A stretch of DNA of 64,000 nucleotides from Bacteroidales bacterium UBA5197 (GCA_002412885.1 DHVX01000086.1:1-64000); one strand, 5' to 3'. Positions 1-8,490 are shown, counted from the stretch's first letter. Translations and numbers: made by a program. Notes: a model not told the origin generated them from the sequence alone.

Positions 1-73
1 AATTTCTTCATGCGTTGACCCTGAGGGATTGCCCAATAATATGGGACATTCCGATTCTTCGGAAGAGTTTGTT

Positions 74-176
74 TCAAAAGTCAGATTAGGCTTCGACTCC
101 GCTCAGCCTGACAATTGATTATCAATGCATTGTCATATTGAGCGAAGTCGAAATATGAACAATCATTGACTTTTGA
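74..176. repeat. Dispersed palindromic repeat, copy R1
   Basis: Ends are a perfect inverted pair, TCAAAAGTCA (74-83) and TGACTTTTGA (167-176). Inside lies a second inverted pair built on CTTCGACTCCGCTCA (91-105) and TGAGCGAAGTCGAA (139-152). The same inner motif recurs at 11638-11833 and 50786-50887, so this is one member of a dispersed non-coding family. It holds no ORF. The rest of 1-260 shows no gene or recognisable signal. Confidence 0.7.
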
Positions 177-260
177 TACAGCCTCTAAGCAATACGAACT
201 AAAAACAGAACCCCGTAGTGGGGTCCCCATCAACACAACACTAATCCAGAAAAAAGTAAA

Positions 261-291
261 AACCTTCCGGGAGTTGATTTTCCGGAAGGTT
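261..291 (-). terminator. Rho-independent terminator of the 324-986 gene
   Basis: A 10-bp perfect stem, AACCTTCCGG (261-270) with CCGGAAGGTT (282-291) around an 11-nt loop. On the minus strand it is followed by a T-rich tract, directly downstream of the minus-strand gene that ends at 324. Confidence 0.75.
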
Positions 292-323
292 CATTTTTTA
301 AAGAAATACTGAAATTGAACTGC

Positions 324-986
324 TTACTCCTTTTCAGCTTTACTCCAGTCAACAAAGAAACGACCTTCGCTTAATACAATGGTATCGGTTTCGTCTGATT
401 TGCGTGTATTGTCGTGATCGTGCGGCCCGGCATTGGCAAGCATTCCACCGCCGGCTTTTGTAATCATTTTCTTCTCGATATTACCGCGGATGCCAGAGCC
501 TGACATGGTAGCCACAGCCCGCTTTTTGTAGTAAACTCCTTTAAGGCTTGCTTCAAAACTGCCTTCAACGGATGAAGGGGTTATTTTGTCGATGGTAACC
601 GTTCCCGAAAGTGATTCTCCATCGTGAAATGCATGGCCCAGGCCTTTTGTTTCCTCAGTATAATCTACAAGAACCCACACTTTTGAGCGATCAGCCTTTT
701 TCTTTGACTCATTTTCAAGCCCTTCCTCCGAAATAATCGGATAGGTGCCCGGCTGCAGACTATCTGAAAAATAATAAAACCTTATCCATACCTGAACATC
801 CGGCGAAACCTGAAAGGATGCAATGGCCAGATATTCAAAGCCAACCGTAGGAATCCTCAATTTTCTGGCTTCAGCTTTATATTCCTTGCCATCTACTTTG
901 CAGGAAATAAAATTTGCAAATTCCTGTGCTTGCGTAAACAGGCTGCTGATAAAAATTACGAAAACAATTAATGCGGTTTTTTTCAT
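324..986 (-). CDS. Secreted protein of unknown function
   Basis: 220 residues, opening with a clear signal peptide (hydrophobic residues 5-19, cleavage likely after QAQ at about 21), so it is exported to the periplasm or surface. I do not recognise the family. The mature protein looks beta-rich: a central stretch on FYYFSDSLQPGTYPI resembles Bacteroidota proteins that bind or report small charged ligands, but no catalytic motif is visible. The tail (about 165-220) is charged and contains an HDHD cluster at about 190, which could bind metal (inference). The gene stands alone, with its own terminator at 261-291 and a divergent lipoprotein gene upstream. There is no T9SS sorting domain or lipobox. 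Confidence 0.7.
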   Translation of the reverse strand: MKKTALIVFVIFISSLFTQAQEFANFISCKVDGKEYKAEARKLRIPTVGFEYLAIASFQVSPDVQVWIRFYYFSDSLQPGTYPIISEEGLENESKKKADRSKVWVLVDYTEETKGLGHAFHDGESLSGTVTIDKITPSSVEGSFEASLKGVYYKKRAVATMSGSGIRGNIEKKMITKAGGGMLANAGPHDHDNTRKSDETDTIVLSEGRFFVDWSKAEKE

Positions 987-1118
987 GATTGTTGGGTTTT
1001 AATTTACTGATAAACAAAAAACCAGGAGTAAAGGATCAAATAAGGACAAGATATATATAATTATTCGGTTATGCTTCTGAATATCAAGATATATGATGTT
1101 GAAACCGAAAAAACGGCA

Positions 1119-1136
1119 ATACGTATTTATACGTAT
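1119..1136. promoter_or_regulatory. Paired ATACGTAT octamers, possible operator
   Basis: Two copies of the self-complementary octamer ATACGTAT (1119-1126 and 1129-1136) separated by TT lie in the 277-bp gap between two divergent genes. Spacing of 10 bp places both on one face of the helix, as expected for a dimeric regulator. A related single ACGTATTTA occurs near 13565. The function is inferred only. Confidence 0.3.
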
Positions 1137-1263
1137 TTTGAAATTTTATATTGTTCATATTCAGACGATTAAAAATTTTTGGCTTTATTCCTTGCAAAAG
1201 TGGATTATTTTGTTAAACAAAAAAATAATCCTCTTGTTTATTATTGTCTAAAACCCCGTAAAT

Positions 1264-2289
1264 ATGAAAAAACAATTTCAAAGACTTCTTCTGCTCGCAT
1301 TTGCAGTTCCGGTTATGCTCTCCAGCTGCAAAAAAAGCGACGAAAGCGCCGATGAGAAATTTTCATCAGCCAACGATCCACAGCTAAAAACCGATCTGGT
1401 TTATTGCGGTACTCCGGTTGAATATCCTATGGTTGACTTTGCTCAAACCATTTCACCAGCAACGGTTACTATCGGCAACGATGGAACCCAATTACTGGTT
1501 AAGTACCAACTGACCGATATGTCAAAATTCCTTTACAACACAAGACTTTTTGTTGGTACCGAAGCTGAGTTTAATTCTTGGAATATAAATAACTCCTTAA
1601 ACCCAGATGGGTCATTTTATATTACTAACCTCAGCAATATTCCAAACTCAAGCAACAACGGTTCCGGCACAACCTACAAGGAATTTCTTTTTGACCTGTC
1701 TACCTTGCCTGAGTGCTTTGTAGTAATCGCCTATGCTTCACTTCGAAATGCAGACGGATCTCCTGGCGAAGTACAAGTTTATGGCAAAAGCAACATGAAA
1801 GCGAGTGGTTATTATTTCAACTATTGCGTTCAGCAGTGTGAAACACCTCCTCCCGTTTGTGAAACTGCTTATGCTTTTGGCGGATCTGTAGCCAACTGCT
1901 TCCTGAATATATCGGGAGTTCAGTCAAACAACTGGGGATGGTCAAACGGCCCTATTGGAGCAGGGTCTTATTCATGGCCAATGTATGCAGGTGCCGGACT
2001 ATGCAACATTGAAAACGGAACCCATGTAGGAACACTCACTGTAAATTATACCCCTCCCACAGCAACTGTAACTTACACCGCTTTTGATGGTTATGTTTTA
2101 AATGAAACCCATCTTCATGTTGGAAATCAGATTTTGCCAAAGCGTGGCAACAAGTTCACAACTGCTCCCGGTCAGTTCCCATACAAGCATGAGAACCTGA
2201 ATGGAGTAACTACTGACACATACAACATCAGTGGTTTGTCCGGCAGTATTTATGTTGCAGCGCATTCTGTTGTTTGTGATGCTCAGTAA
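1264..2289 (+). CDS. Surface lipoprotein with C-terminal ETHLHVG-type domain
   Basis: 341 residues. The N-terminus is a lipoprotein signal peptide with lipobox LSSC (Cys at about 22), followed by a charged KKSDES tail typical of outer-membrane lipoproteins. Two parts follow: a beta-rich region (about 45-185), and a Cys-containing C-terminal domain (about 195-341) with NWGWSNGP, GTLTVNYTPP and NETHLHVG motifs. The latter pattern recurs in Bacteroidota surface proteins, often beside adhesion or sorting domains. Several Cys pairs (QQCETPPPVCE, ANC, LCN, VVC) may form disulfides outside the cell. The gene is monocistronic, with a terminator directly after it. No enzymatic motif is seen, so the role is unknown. 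Confidence 0.75.
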   Translation: MKKQFQRLLLLAFAVPVMLSSCKKSDESADEKFSSANDPQLKTDLVYCGTPVEYPMVDFAQTISPATVTIGNDGTQLLVKYQLTDMSKFLYNTRLFVGTEAEFNSWNINNSLNPDGSFYITNLSNIPNSSNNGSGTTYKEFLFDLSTLPECFVVIAYASLRNADGSPGEVQVYGKSNMKASGYYFNYCVQQCETPPPVCETAYAFGGSVANCFLNISGVQSNNWGWSNGPIGAGSYSWPMYAGAGLCNIENGTHVGTLTVNYTPPTATVTYTAFDGYVLNETHLHVGNQILPKRGNKFTTAPGQFPYKHENLNGVTTDTYNISGLSGSIYVAAHSVVCDAQ

Positions 2290-2310
2290 AGTTTCAATGA
2301 AGATTTTTAA

Positions 2311-2338
2311 AAGGTCGGGTATATCCCGGCCTTTTTTT
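2311..2338 (+). terminator. Rho-independent terminator of the 1264-2289 gene
   Basis: Stem AAGGTCGGG with CCCGGCCTT (one G-U pair) around a 5-nt loop TATAT, followed by seven T residues, 20 bases after the stop codon. Confidence 0.85.
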
Positions 2339-2439
2339 ATTGACAAAATAACTGCTGATGTTGTTGATTATTGAATCTTTTGCTGCAAGCTGACTTTTGT
2401 TTCATGAAATATTTCTAATTTAGCGCAAATGTTCAGATT

Positions 2440-3186
2440 GTGATACAAGGATTACTATTTCATATAGGCAGGTACACCCTCTTGATGAGGCAGGTTTTTA
2501 AAAGACCGGAGAAACAGTCTATATACATAAAGCAGATTATGGTTGAAATTGACAACCTTGGGCTTGATTCTGTCGGGATTGTTGCCTTTATCTCCACTTT
2601 TATGGGAGCTGTTTTGTGTATTCAGATGGCTTTTAATATTGACACTCCTCTTGTTCCTCTTTACACAATTGGCTTTGTTACCCGTCAATCGGTTGTACTT
2701 GAATTTTCTCCCACCATTATCAGTCTGATTCTTGCCGGAAAAGTTGGAAGCAGGGTAGCCTCAGAGCTGGGTACTATGCGTGTTACCGAACAGATCGATG
2801 CCATTGAGATTATTGGAATAAATCCAGCCACTTATCTCATTTTCCCAAAAGTAGTAGCAGCAGTCCTCGTCAACCCGATTTTGATATTAATGAGCATGAT
2901 GATGGCCATTTTCGGAGGCTGGCTTGCAGGAGTTACAACCGGGCTTGTTGCTTCGAGCACCTACATATACGGGATAAAAGCATTCTTCGACAGCTATGAT
3001 ATTGTATATGCAATGATCAAAACCGTGGTTTTTGCTTTTCTGATTGTCTCAATTTCGGGATATCATGGTTTTTATACAAAGGGTGGAGCTTTGGAAGTAG
3101 GAGCTTCAAGTACCAAAGGGGTAGTGCACAGCAGTATCGCCATAATAGTGTTCAATCTTATACTAACCCAACTCCTGCTGGCATGA
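2440..3186 (+). CDS. mlaE: MlaE-type ABC transporter permease
   Basis: 248 residues, the usual length for MlaE. This is the inner-membrane permease of a lipid (phospholipid) ABC transporter that works with MCE-domain proteins. Five hydrophobic segments are visible, with the family core around residues 85-130 (FSPTIISLILAGKVGSR, then ELGTMRVTEQIDA), the cytoplasmic coupling region of MlaE. The start is GTG at 2440, because the ATG at 2429 is out of frame and closes at once. Its stop overlaps the ATG of the ATPase gene (ATGA), so the two are translationally coupled. No MCE substrate-binding gene (mlaD) follows, as it often does in Proteobacteria. Confidence 0.9.
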   Translation: MIQGLLFHIGRYTLLMRQVFKRPEKQSIYIKQIMVEIDNLGLDSVGIVAFISTFMGAVLCIQMAFNIDTPLVPLYTIGFVTRQSVVLEFSPTIISLILAGKVGSRVASELGTMRVTEQIDAIEIIGINPATYLIFPKVVAAVLVNPILILMSMMMAIFGGWLAGVTTGLVASSTYIYGIKAFFDSYDIVYAMIKTVVFAFLIVSISGYHGFYTKGGALEVGASSTKGVVHSSIAIIVFNLILTQLLLA

Positions 3187-3926
3187 TTGAGGCGAAAAAT
3201 GTATCCAAATCATTTGGCGATAATCTGGTGCTCGATGAAGTATCGGTGAGGTTTGAGCCCGGAAAGTGCAATCTAATCATCGGGCAGAGTGGCTCAGGAA
3301 AAACCGTGCTCATGAAATGCCTGGTGGGGCTTTTTGAAATAGATAGCGGCAAAGTTCTATATGGCGACAGGGTTTTCTCTAAAATGTCGTTTGATGAGAT
3401 GAAAATGATCCGCCAGGAAATCGGCATGTTGTTTCAGGGAGGGGCATTGTTTGACTCAATGACAGTTGAGGAAAATGTAATGTTCCCGCTGTCGATGTTT
3501 ACCAATCAGACTCCAGCTGAGAAACTTGAACGCGCAAATTTTTGTCTTTCAAGGGTAAAGCTTGAAAATGCCAATAAATTATTTCCCGCAGAAATCAGCG
3601 GAGGCATGAAAAAACGGGTAGCCATAGCCAGAGCCATCGCCATGAATCCAAAGTACCTTTTCTGCGATGAACCAAACTCCGGACTTGATCCGTTAACTGC
3701 CAATGTCATTGACATTCTGATCAGCGAAATAACCCAGGAATATAACATCACCACAGTGGTCAACACCCACGACATGAACTCAGTAATAGAAATTGGCGAC
3801 AGGATTTCGTACATTCATAAAGGGAAACTCTGGTGGCAAGGCGATAATGAATCAATCCTGAAAAGCGACAACCCGGAACTGAATGAATTTGTTTTTGCTA
3901 CAGAACTTACCCGAAAGCTTAAATAA
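3183..3926 (+). CDS. mlaF: MlaF-type ABC transporter ATPase
   Basis: 247 residues, a complete ABC nucleotide-binding subunit that powers the MlaE permease. Motifs in order: Walker A GQSGSGKT (about 37-44), Q-loop FQGG (about 84), ABC signature ISGGMKKR (about 138-145), Walker B YLFCDEPNSGLDP (about 158-170) and switch His in NTHDM (about 197). The SGGMKKR signature and FQGGALFDSMTV segment are typical of the MlaF/Ttg2A group. The start overlaps the mlaE stop by 4 bases. A small CvpA gene follows 11 bases later and may share the transcript. Confidence 0.92.
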   Translation: MIEAKNVSKSFGDNLVLDEVSVRFEPGKCNLIIGQSGSGKTVLMKCLVGLFEIDSGKVLYGDRVFSKMSFDEMKMIRQEIGMLFQGGALFDSMTVEENVMFPLSMFTNQTPAEKLERANFCLSRVKLENANKLFPAEISGGMKKRVAIARAIAMNPKYLFCDEPNSGLDPLTANVIDILISEITQEYNITTVVNTHDMNSVIEIGDRISYIHKGKLWWQGDNESILKSDNPELNEFVFATELTRKLK

Positions 3927-3937
3927 AATAATATCAA

Positions 3938-4471
3938 ATGAATATTATCGATATATTAATACTTATCTCCCTGATTATTGCCGCTATTTCGGGTTTTATG
4001 AAAGGCCTGATCCTGAGTGTGGCTTCTTTTGTCGGATTTTTTCTTGGAATAATCGTCTCATTCAGGTTTGCCGGTTCTGTTCAACAAATACTGATGGATT
4101 TGACAGGCTCAGAGGGTCGTTATCTCTATTTTATTGGTTTCCTTATTTGCTTCGTTCTGGTAACACTTGTAGTTCATTTTATCGGAAAAGCCATTGAAAA
4201 AGCAGTTGAATTGGTTGCTCTGGGCTTTTTAAATCGTCTTACCGGAGCTGCTTTCGGAGTTTTAAAGTCTCTGCTGGTTTTTTCAGCATTAATTTATGCT
4301 CTGGCCTATATTGACCCCGACAAACGCCTGATTACCTTAGAGCAGCAGGAAAGTTCGTTTTTCTATCAGCCTCTGGAGAAAATACTCCCCTCCGTTCTGC
4401 CCTTTATCAGACATCACCTTGAAGAAATTGACGAAGCCATCACCCCCGGAGATAATACCAGGCCCGCATAA
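3938..4471 (+). CDS. CvpA family membrane protein
   Basis: 177 residues with four hydrophobic segments (about 5-25, 28-50, 65-85, 103-122), the layout of the CvpA/colicin V production family. Family hallmarks are the N-terminal DILILISLIIAAISGFMKGL and the GF(L)NRLTGAAFGVLK stretch before helix four. The inner-membrane role in Bacteroidota is unknown; in E. coli it is linked to envelope homeostasis and purF-adjacent colicin V export. The C-terminal tail (about 125-177) is polar and cytosolic or periplasmic. It follows mlaEF with an 11-base gap, suggesting one envelope operon. Confidence 0.85.
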   Translation: MNIIDILILISLIIAAISGFMKGLILSVASFVGFFLGIIVSFRFAGSVQQILMDLTGSEGRYLYFIGFLICFVLVTLVVHFIGKAIEKAVELVALGFLNRLTGAAFGVLKSLLVFSALIYALAYIDPDKRLITLEQQESSFFYQPLEKILPSVLPFIRHHLEEIDEAITPGDNTRPA

Positions 4472-4541
4472 AAAATATTTGACTGCTGGGGTGAACCAAC
4501 AAGCTATCTATCTGTTTCCTTACAAAACTAAACAAAACTAT

Positions 4542-4865
4542 ATGCCTGTTACTATTTCAACAGATCAGAATTTTGATCAGCAGCTCAATGAAAGCCCGAA
4601 AATAATTGTTAAATTCTATGCCGACTGGTGTGGAAGTTGCAAACTCTTCGCCCCAAAGTATCGTCGATTGGCCGATGACAGCCGTTTTGAAGATGTCATA
4701 TTTCTCGACATAAACGCAGAACAAAATCCCGAAGCCCGCAAATCAGCCGGAGTAAATAATCTTCCTTTTTTTGCAGCATTCAGCAATGGAAAGTTACTAA
4801 CCGGTGAGGCTACTTCTAAAGAAGAAAATGTAGTGTCTATGATCGAAAAACTTATTCAATCCTGA
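4542..4865 (+). CDS. Thioredoxin family protein
   Basis: 107 residues from ATG 4542, a single-domain thioredoxin of normal length. The redox motif is WCGSC (Cys at about 30 and 33), with WCGSC replacing the classical WCGPC, and the cis-Pro lies in VNNLPFF. An in-frame ATG at 4419 would add 41 residues overlapping the cvpA end and with no resemblance to thioredoxin, so it was rejected. There is no signal peptide, so the protein is cytosolic. It precedes a small DUF6952-like gene by 20 bases and faces a convergent 2-Cys peroxiredoxin; thioredoxin reducing peroxiredoxin is an obvious functional link (inference). Confidence 0.88.
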   Translation: MPVTISTDQNFDQQLNESPKIIVKFYADWCGSCKLFAPKYRRLADDSRFEDVIFLDINAEQNPEARKSAGVNNLPFFAAFSNGKLLTGEATSKEENVVSMIEKLIQS

Positions 4866-4885
4866 TTTTCTTCAATCGTTGAACT

Positions 4886-5128
4886 ATGAAAATTCCAGCA
4901 ATAAAACTACTTGCCGAACAAAATACAATTGAAGCACTTGAATTGGCTGAGGCCAGACTCTATGATGAGCAACACCCGGAAATTGACATTCCCGGCGAAG
5001 ATGAAGGCGAGCAACTTACACATATTCTTGCTGCCCTTGAAATCCTACGCGACATCCGAGACAATGGCAGTCAGTTCAATGTAGCCCTGAGAAATTATAC
5101 TCAAAGGGTTAGAAATTCGATTTCGTAA
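4886..5128 (+). CDS. Small DUF6952-like protein
   Basis: 80 residues, acidic and predicted mainly helical, without signal peptide or metal motif. It resembles the small Bacteroidota family DUF6952 in size, in the opening KIPAIKLL, in the helical LEALEILRDIRDNG segment and in the ending LRNYTQRVRNSI; the assignment is from memory of the family and moderate. In Bacteroidota this family is, as I recall, seen next to thioredoxin and peroxiredoxin genes, as here: 20 bases after thioredoxin and tail to tail with peroxiredoxin. No function is established. Confidence 0.65.
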   Translation: MKIPAIKLLAEQNTIEALELAEARLYDEQHPEIDIPGEDEGEQLTHILAALEILRDIRDNGSQFNVALRNYTQRVRNSIS

Positions 5129-5150
5129 GACAATGGTTACCAAAAATACA

Positions 5151-5179
5151 AAAGCCCCTTTCCATTTGAACGGGGCTTT
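5151..5179. terminator. Bidirectional terminator between small gene and peroxiredoxin
   Basis: Perfect 8-bp stem AAAGCCCC (5151-5158) with GGGGCTTT (5172-5179). A/T-rich tracts lie on both sides, so it can serve the plus-strand thioredoxin operon and the minus-strand peroxiredoxin gene. Confidence 0.8.
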
Positions 5180-5210
5180 ATATTTTTACAAATCAAGAAT
5201 AAATTGACTT

Positions 5211-5849
5211 CTAATTCAGGGTTTGGTTTGAAAGATACTCAGCAACACCTTCGTGAGTATCTTTCAAACTTTCTTTCCCTGGCTCCCAGTTTGCAGGGCA
5301 AACCTCGCCTTTTTCTTCAAAATACTGAAGAGCGTCGAGCATCCGCAAAGCTTCATCAACATTACGTCCTAATGGGAAATTGTTGACCGTTTCATGATGA
5401 ACATTTCCGGCCTTATCAATGAGAAACAACCCCCGATAAGCAATCATAGGACCATTGGCTACCATTTCTCCTTCTTCATTCCAGTCGTAATCACCAGCCA
5501 GTACACCATAATTGGAACTTATGGTTTTTGATGTGTCGGCAACAATAGGGTATGTAATGCCCTTGATTCCGCCATGTTCTTTGGCAACCTGCAACCATCC
5601 CCAATGAGACTCTTCTGTGTCGGTTGAACAAGCTACTACAGCGCAATTGCGCTTCTCAAACTCATTGAGTTTGGTTTGAAAAGCATGTAACTCCGTAGGG
5701 CATACAAAAGTAAAATCTTTAGGATAAAAGAAGAAAATTACGTGCTTCTTTCCCAGATATTGGTCAAGTGAAAATTTTTCCACTATCTCTTCGCCGTTGA
5801 TAACGGCATTTGCCTTAAAGTAAGGCGCCTTTTTTCCAACCAATGACAT
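5211..5849 (-). CDS. Typical 2-Cys peroxiredoxin (AhpC/Prx1 type)
   Basis: 212 residues. Reduces hydrogen peroxide and organic hydroperoxides in the cytosol. The peroxidatic Cys50 sits in DFTFVCPTE, and the resolving Cys184 lies in GEVCPANWEPG near the C-terminus, so both halves of the intersubunit disulfide are present. The length and VCPANW motif fit the typical 2-Cys Prx1/AhpC group. No AhpF flavoprotein gene is nearby; the convergent thioredoxin gene at 4542 is the plausible reductant source (inference). The start at 5849 gives the expected short N-terminus MSLVGKKAPYF. The gene is monocistronic with a shared bidirectional terminator. Confidence 0.93.
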   Translation of the reverse strand: MSLVGKKAPYFKANAVINGEEIVEKFSLDQYLGKKHVIFFFYPKDFTFVCPTELHAFQTKLNEFEKRNCAVVACSTDTEESHWGWLQVAKEHGGIKGITYPIVADTSKTISSNYGVLAGDYDWNEEGEMVANGPMIAYRGLFLIDKAGNVHHETVNNFPLGRNVDEALRMLDALQYFEEKGEVCPANWEPGKESLKDTHEGVAEYLSNQTLN

Positions 5850-6287
5850 TTTTTGTTGAATTTTATTGAATTAATAATCTGAAAATTTAAACTCTGACCC
5901 TCATAACAAACTTAATGCTCCAATGTTTAGGCCCCGGAAGCATTGCATTTACAATGTTTTTGCAATTAATCCAACGCCAGATGCTCAAAACTAATAAGGT
6001 AATCGGCATATTATATCTACCAATAATTGCTCCAAATTGATTTAAAAAAGTTGTATAATTCAAAACTGGCCTGAACAGGTAAAAGCTTTTGACTTTATGA
6101 ATGAGGACATTAGTGACTTGATTTCTGATATATTATGAATATCTTCAGGTGTCTGTACTATTCAATTTCAACTTCAGAAAAAACAATTTGGTATTTACAA
6201 ACCAGATAAGGATAATTTTTTTACTGAGAATTGAATTTTAACGAATATAATTCATATTTTAGCCTGACCAATCCAACCTGTCAGGCC
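5850..6287. other. Intergenic region without recognised gene
   Basis: About 440 bases between the divergent peroxiredoxin and universal stress protein genes. No tRNA, small RNA or convincing ORF is seen. Promoters for both genes must lie here, but I found no exact TAnnTTTG box; the nearest match on the minus strand is TAAATTTT upstream of peroxiredoxin. Confidence 0.5.
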
Positions 6288-7139
6288 ATGAAAACCATTA
6301 TCTCAGCCATCGATTTTTCCGATTGTTCCATTAATGCTTTGGAACATGCAATAAGTATTGCAAATAAATCGAAGTCAAACCTACTGATGCTGTGGGTAAA
6401 TAACCCAAATACAACCAAAACCATTCTTTCATCCGACCTCTCGGATGACTTGCTTGAAGAAGTTGAACATCAGTTTACCCGACTCCTGAACAAATACGGA
6501 GATCAACTTCCGGATTCAAAACTGGATTATATAATCAGAGAGGGAAAAGTTTACAAAGAAATTGTTAATCAGGCCAAAGAGTCAGATGCATGGCTGATTG
6601 TTGCCGGAACCCACGGTTCTTCAGGGTTTGAGGAATTCTGGATTGGAAGCAATGCAAACCGTATTGTTACCTCAGCGCCCTGTCCGGTTATCACCATCAG
6701 GTCAGGAATACAAGTAAGCCGGGATCTTGCAAAAATAGTTGTACCCATCGACTCCAGCATGGAAACAAGGCAGAAAGTTCCTTATGTTTCAGACCTTGCC
6801 AATATGTTTGGTGCTGAAGTTCATCTTCTTGCTCTTTATTCAACCACTGTTGAGAATGTAAGAGGAACCATAATGAGTTACACCAAACAAGCTGCCAAAT
6901 ACCTGAAAGAACGAAATGTCAATTACATAATTACCGAGTTGGAATCGGAGAATATCAGCACTTCTACCATTGAATATGCCCGCATAATTGATGCAAATCT
7001 CATTGCAATTATGACCGAGCAGGAAAAAACTGCAGCCAACCTCTGGCTTGGGCCTTACGCCCAGCAAATGGTGCATCACTCCCCCATTCCGGTGCTGAGT
7101 GTGCATCCGAAAGAAATGCTGATCTCAATGGGATACTGA
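6288..7139 (+). CDS. Tandem-domain universal stress protein
   Basis: 283 residues with two UspA domains (about 1-140 and 148-280). The first domain has the ATP-binding pattern G-x2-G-x9-G-S: GTHG at 107-110 and G120-S121 in FWIGSNA. In the second domain this is replaced by MTEQEKTAANLWLGPY, so only the N-terminal domain is expected to bind nucleotide. The start is ATG 6288; a TTG at 6231 would add 19 residues, but the paralogue at 9856-10707 has exactly 283 residues and begins at the equivalent Met. The protein is cytosolic; role in stress or growth arrest inferred from the family. A terminator follows. Confidence 0.9.
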   Translation: MKTIISAIDFSDCSINALEHAISIANKSKSNLLMLWVNNPNTTKTILSSDLSDDLLEEVEHQFTRLLNKYGDQLPDSKLDYIIREGKVYKEIVNQAKESDAWLIVAGTHGSSGFEEFWIGSNANRIVTSAPCPVITIRSGIQVSRDLAKIVVPIDSSMETRQKVPYVSDLANMFGAEVHLLALYSTTVENVRGTIMSYTKQAAKYLKERNVNYIITELESENISTSTIEYARIIDANLIAIMTEQEKTAANLWLGPYAQQMVHHSPIPVLSVHPKEMLISMGY

Positions 7140-7182
7140 TAACCAGTCTAGCCTTATCTGAAAAATCAGGTTTCACCAATAA

Positions 7183-7212
7183 AAAATCCCCGGACGAATG
7201 GTTCGGGGATTT
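7183..7212. terminator. Bidirectional terminator between usp and fbaA
   Basis: Stem ATCCCCG (7186-7192) with CGGGGAT (7204-7210), extended by A/T pairs and flanked by A6 on the left and T7 on the right. It serves convergent genes on both strands. Confidence 0.85.
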
Positions 7213-7272
7213 TTTTATCATGTGATTTTTCCACTGCCAACATGAACGAAATAGTTCAGGAGTGGCAGGTCT

Positions 7273-8352
7273 TTAATTCCTGTCAATATTATTCAGGTCT
7301 TCGAATGCACCTTTTAAACGGGCAATCATAGTTTTCTGAGCCTCATTCAACCATTTGCGCGGGTCATAATACTTTTTGTTTGGTTTGTCATCGCCTTCGG
7401 GATTCCCAATCTGACCCTGCAGATAACCTTCGTATTTTTTGTAATAGTTCATAATGCCTTCCCAGGTTGCCCATTGGGTATCGGTATCTATGTTCATTTT
7501 AATTACACCATAAGAGATGGCTTCACGGATTTCTTCACGGCTTGAGCCGGAACCGCCATGAAATACAAAATTCACAGGCTTTTCAACTGTATTGAATTTC
7601 TGTTGGATATATTCCTGTGATTTTTTAAGAATTTTAGGTTCGAGCTTAACATTGCCGGGTTTGTAAACACCGTGTACATTACCAAACGAAGCCGCGATGG
7701 TAAAACGATCGCTGATTTTCGACAGATGCTCATAGGCGTAAGCAACTTCTTCGGGTTGTGTGTAGAGTTTGGAACTGTCAACTCCGGTATTGTCAACACC
7801 ATCTTCCTCACCACCGGTAACACCGAGTTCAATTTCAAGGGTCATCCCCAGTTTGCTCATTCGTTTCAGGTATTCAGCACAGATTTCAATATTTTCGTGA
7901 AGAGGTTCTTCCGAAAGGTCGAGCATATGAGAGCTGAAAAGGGGCTTACCTGTGGTAGCGAAAAAGCGTTCTCCGGCATCAAGCAGTCCGTCAATCCATG
8001 GAAGAAGTTTCTTCGCAGCATGATCGGTATGCACAATTACAGGAACTCCGTAAAGCTCAGCCATTCTGTGCACATGTTCGGCACCCGAAATGGCTCCGGC
8101 TATGGCAGCACGCTCGCCTTCATTGCTCAGAAACTTTCCTGCACAAAAGTGAGCTCCTCCGTTTGAAAACTGAATGATAACAGGTGAATTTACTTCTTTT
8201 GCGGCCTCAAGTACTGCGTTAATTGAATCGGTACCTACCACATTTACAGCGGGTAAAGCAAAGCTATTGGCACGTGCAATGCGAAATACTTCCTGAACAT
8301 CATCTCCGGTAACCACTCCCGGTTTTACTTTATCGAAAATTTTCTCTGACAT
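7273..8352 (-). CDS. fbaA: Class II fructose-bisphosphate aldolase
   Basis: 359 residues, the same length as E. coli FbaA. Cleaves fructose 1,6-bisphosphate to DHAP and glyceraldehyde 3-phosphate in glycolysis, and runs in reverse in gluconeogenesis. The zinc and catalytic site is visible as VHTDHAAKK (Asp110, His111), with further ligands in EIELGVTGGEEDGVDN (about 175-190), GNVHGVY and FHGGSGS (about 266), the phosphate-binding loop. The NIDTDTQWATW segment is typical of the class IIA enzymes. It is monocistronic, with a TAnnTTTG promoter box 44 bases upstream of the start and a bidirectional terminator downstream. Confidence 0.96.
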   Translation of the reverse strand: MSEKIFDKVKPGVVTGDDVQEVFRIARANSFALPAVNVVGTDSINAVLEAAKEVNSPVIIQFSNGGAHFCAGKFLSNEGERAAIAGAISGAEHVHRMAELYGVPVIVHTDHAAKKLLPWIDGLLDAGERFFATTGKPLFSSHMLDLSEEPLHENIEICAEYLKRMSKLGMTLEIELGVTGGEEDGVDNTGVDSSKLYTQPEEVAYAYEHLSKISDRFTIAASFGNVHGVYKPGNVKLEPKILKKSQEYIQQKFNTVEKPVNFVFHGGSGSSREEIREAISYGVIKMNIDTDTQWATWEGIMNYYKKYEGYLQGQIGNPEGDDKPNKKYYDPRKWLNEAQKTMIARLKGAFEDLNNIDRN

Positions 8353-8395
8353 CTTGCAGTTTTGGTTTAATTAAAACAGTTATGAATTATCTTCG

Positions 8396-8403
8396 CAAAG
8401 GTA
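8396..8403 (-). promoter_or_regulatory. Bacteroidota -7 promoter box for fbaA
   Basis: TACCTTTG on the minus strand (CAAAGGTA as written) matches TAnnTTTG. It lies 44 bases upstream of the fbaA start. No clear -33 TTTG. Confidence 0.5.
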
Positions 8404-8490
8404 AACAATTTCCTGCGAACTGTTTTCGGATTGTTTAAGGTATTCTTTTTGCAATAATCTGTATAGCCCTGTTTAACAACACAATACGCC

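Noticed and set aside
4419..4541. N-terminal extension of thioredoxin
   Set aside because: Overlaps the end of cvpA and gives 41 non-thioredoxin residues; ATG 4542 gives the normal length.
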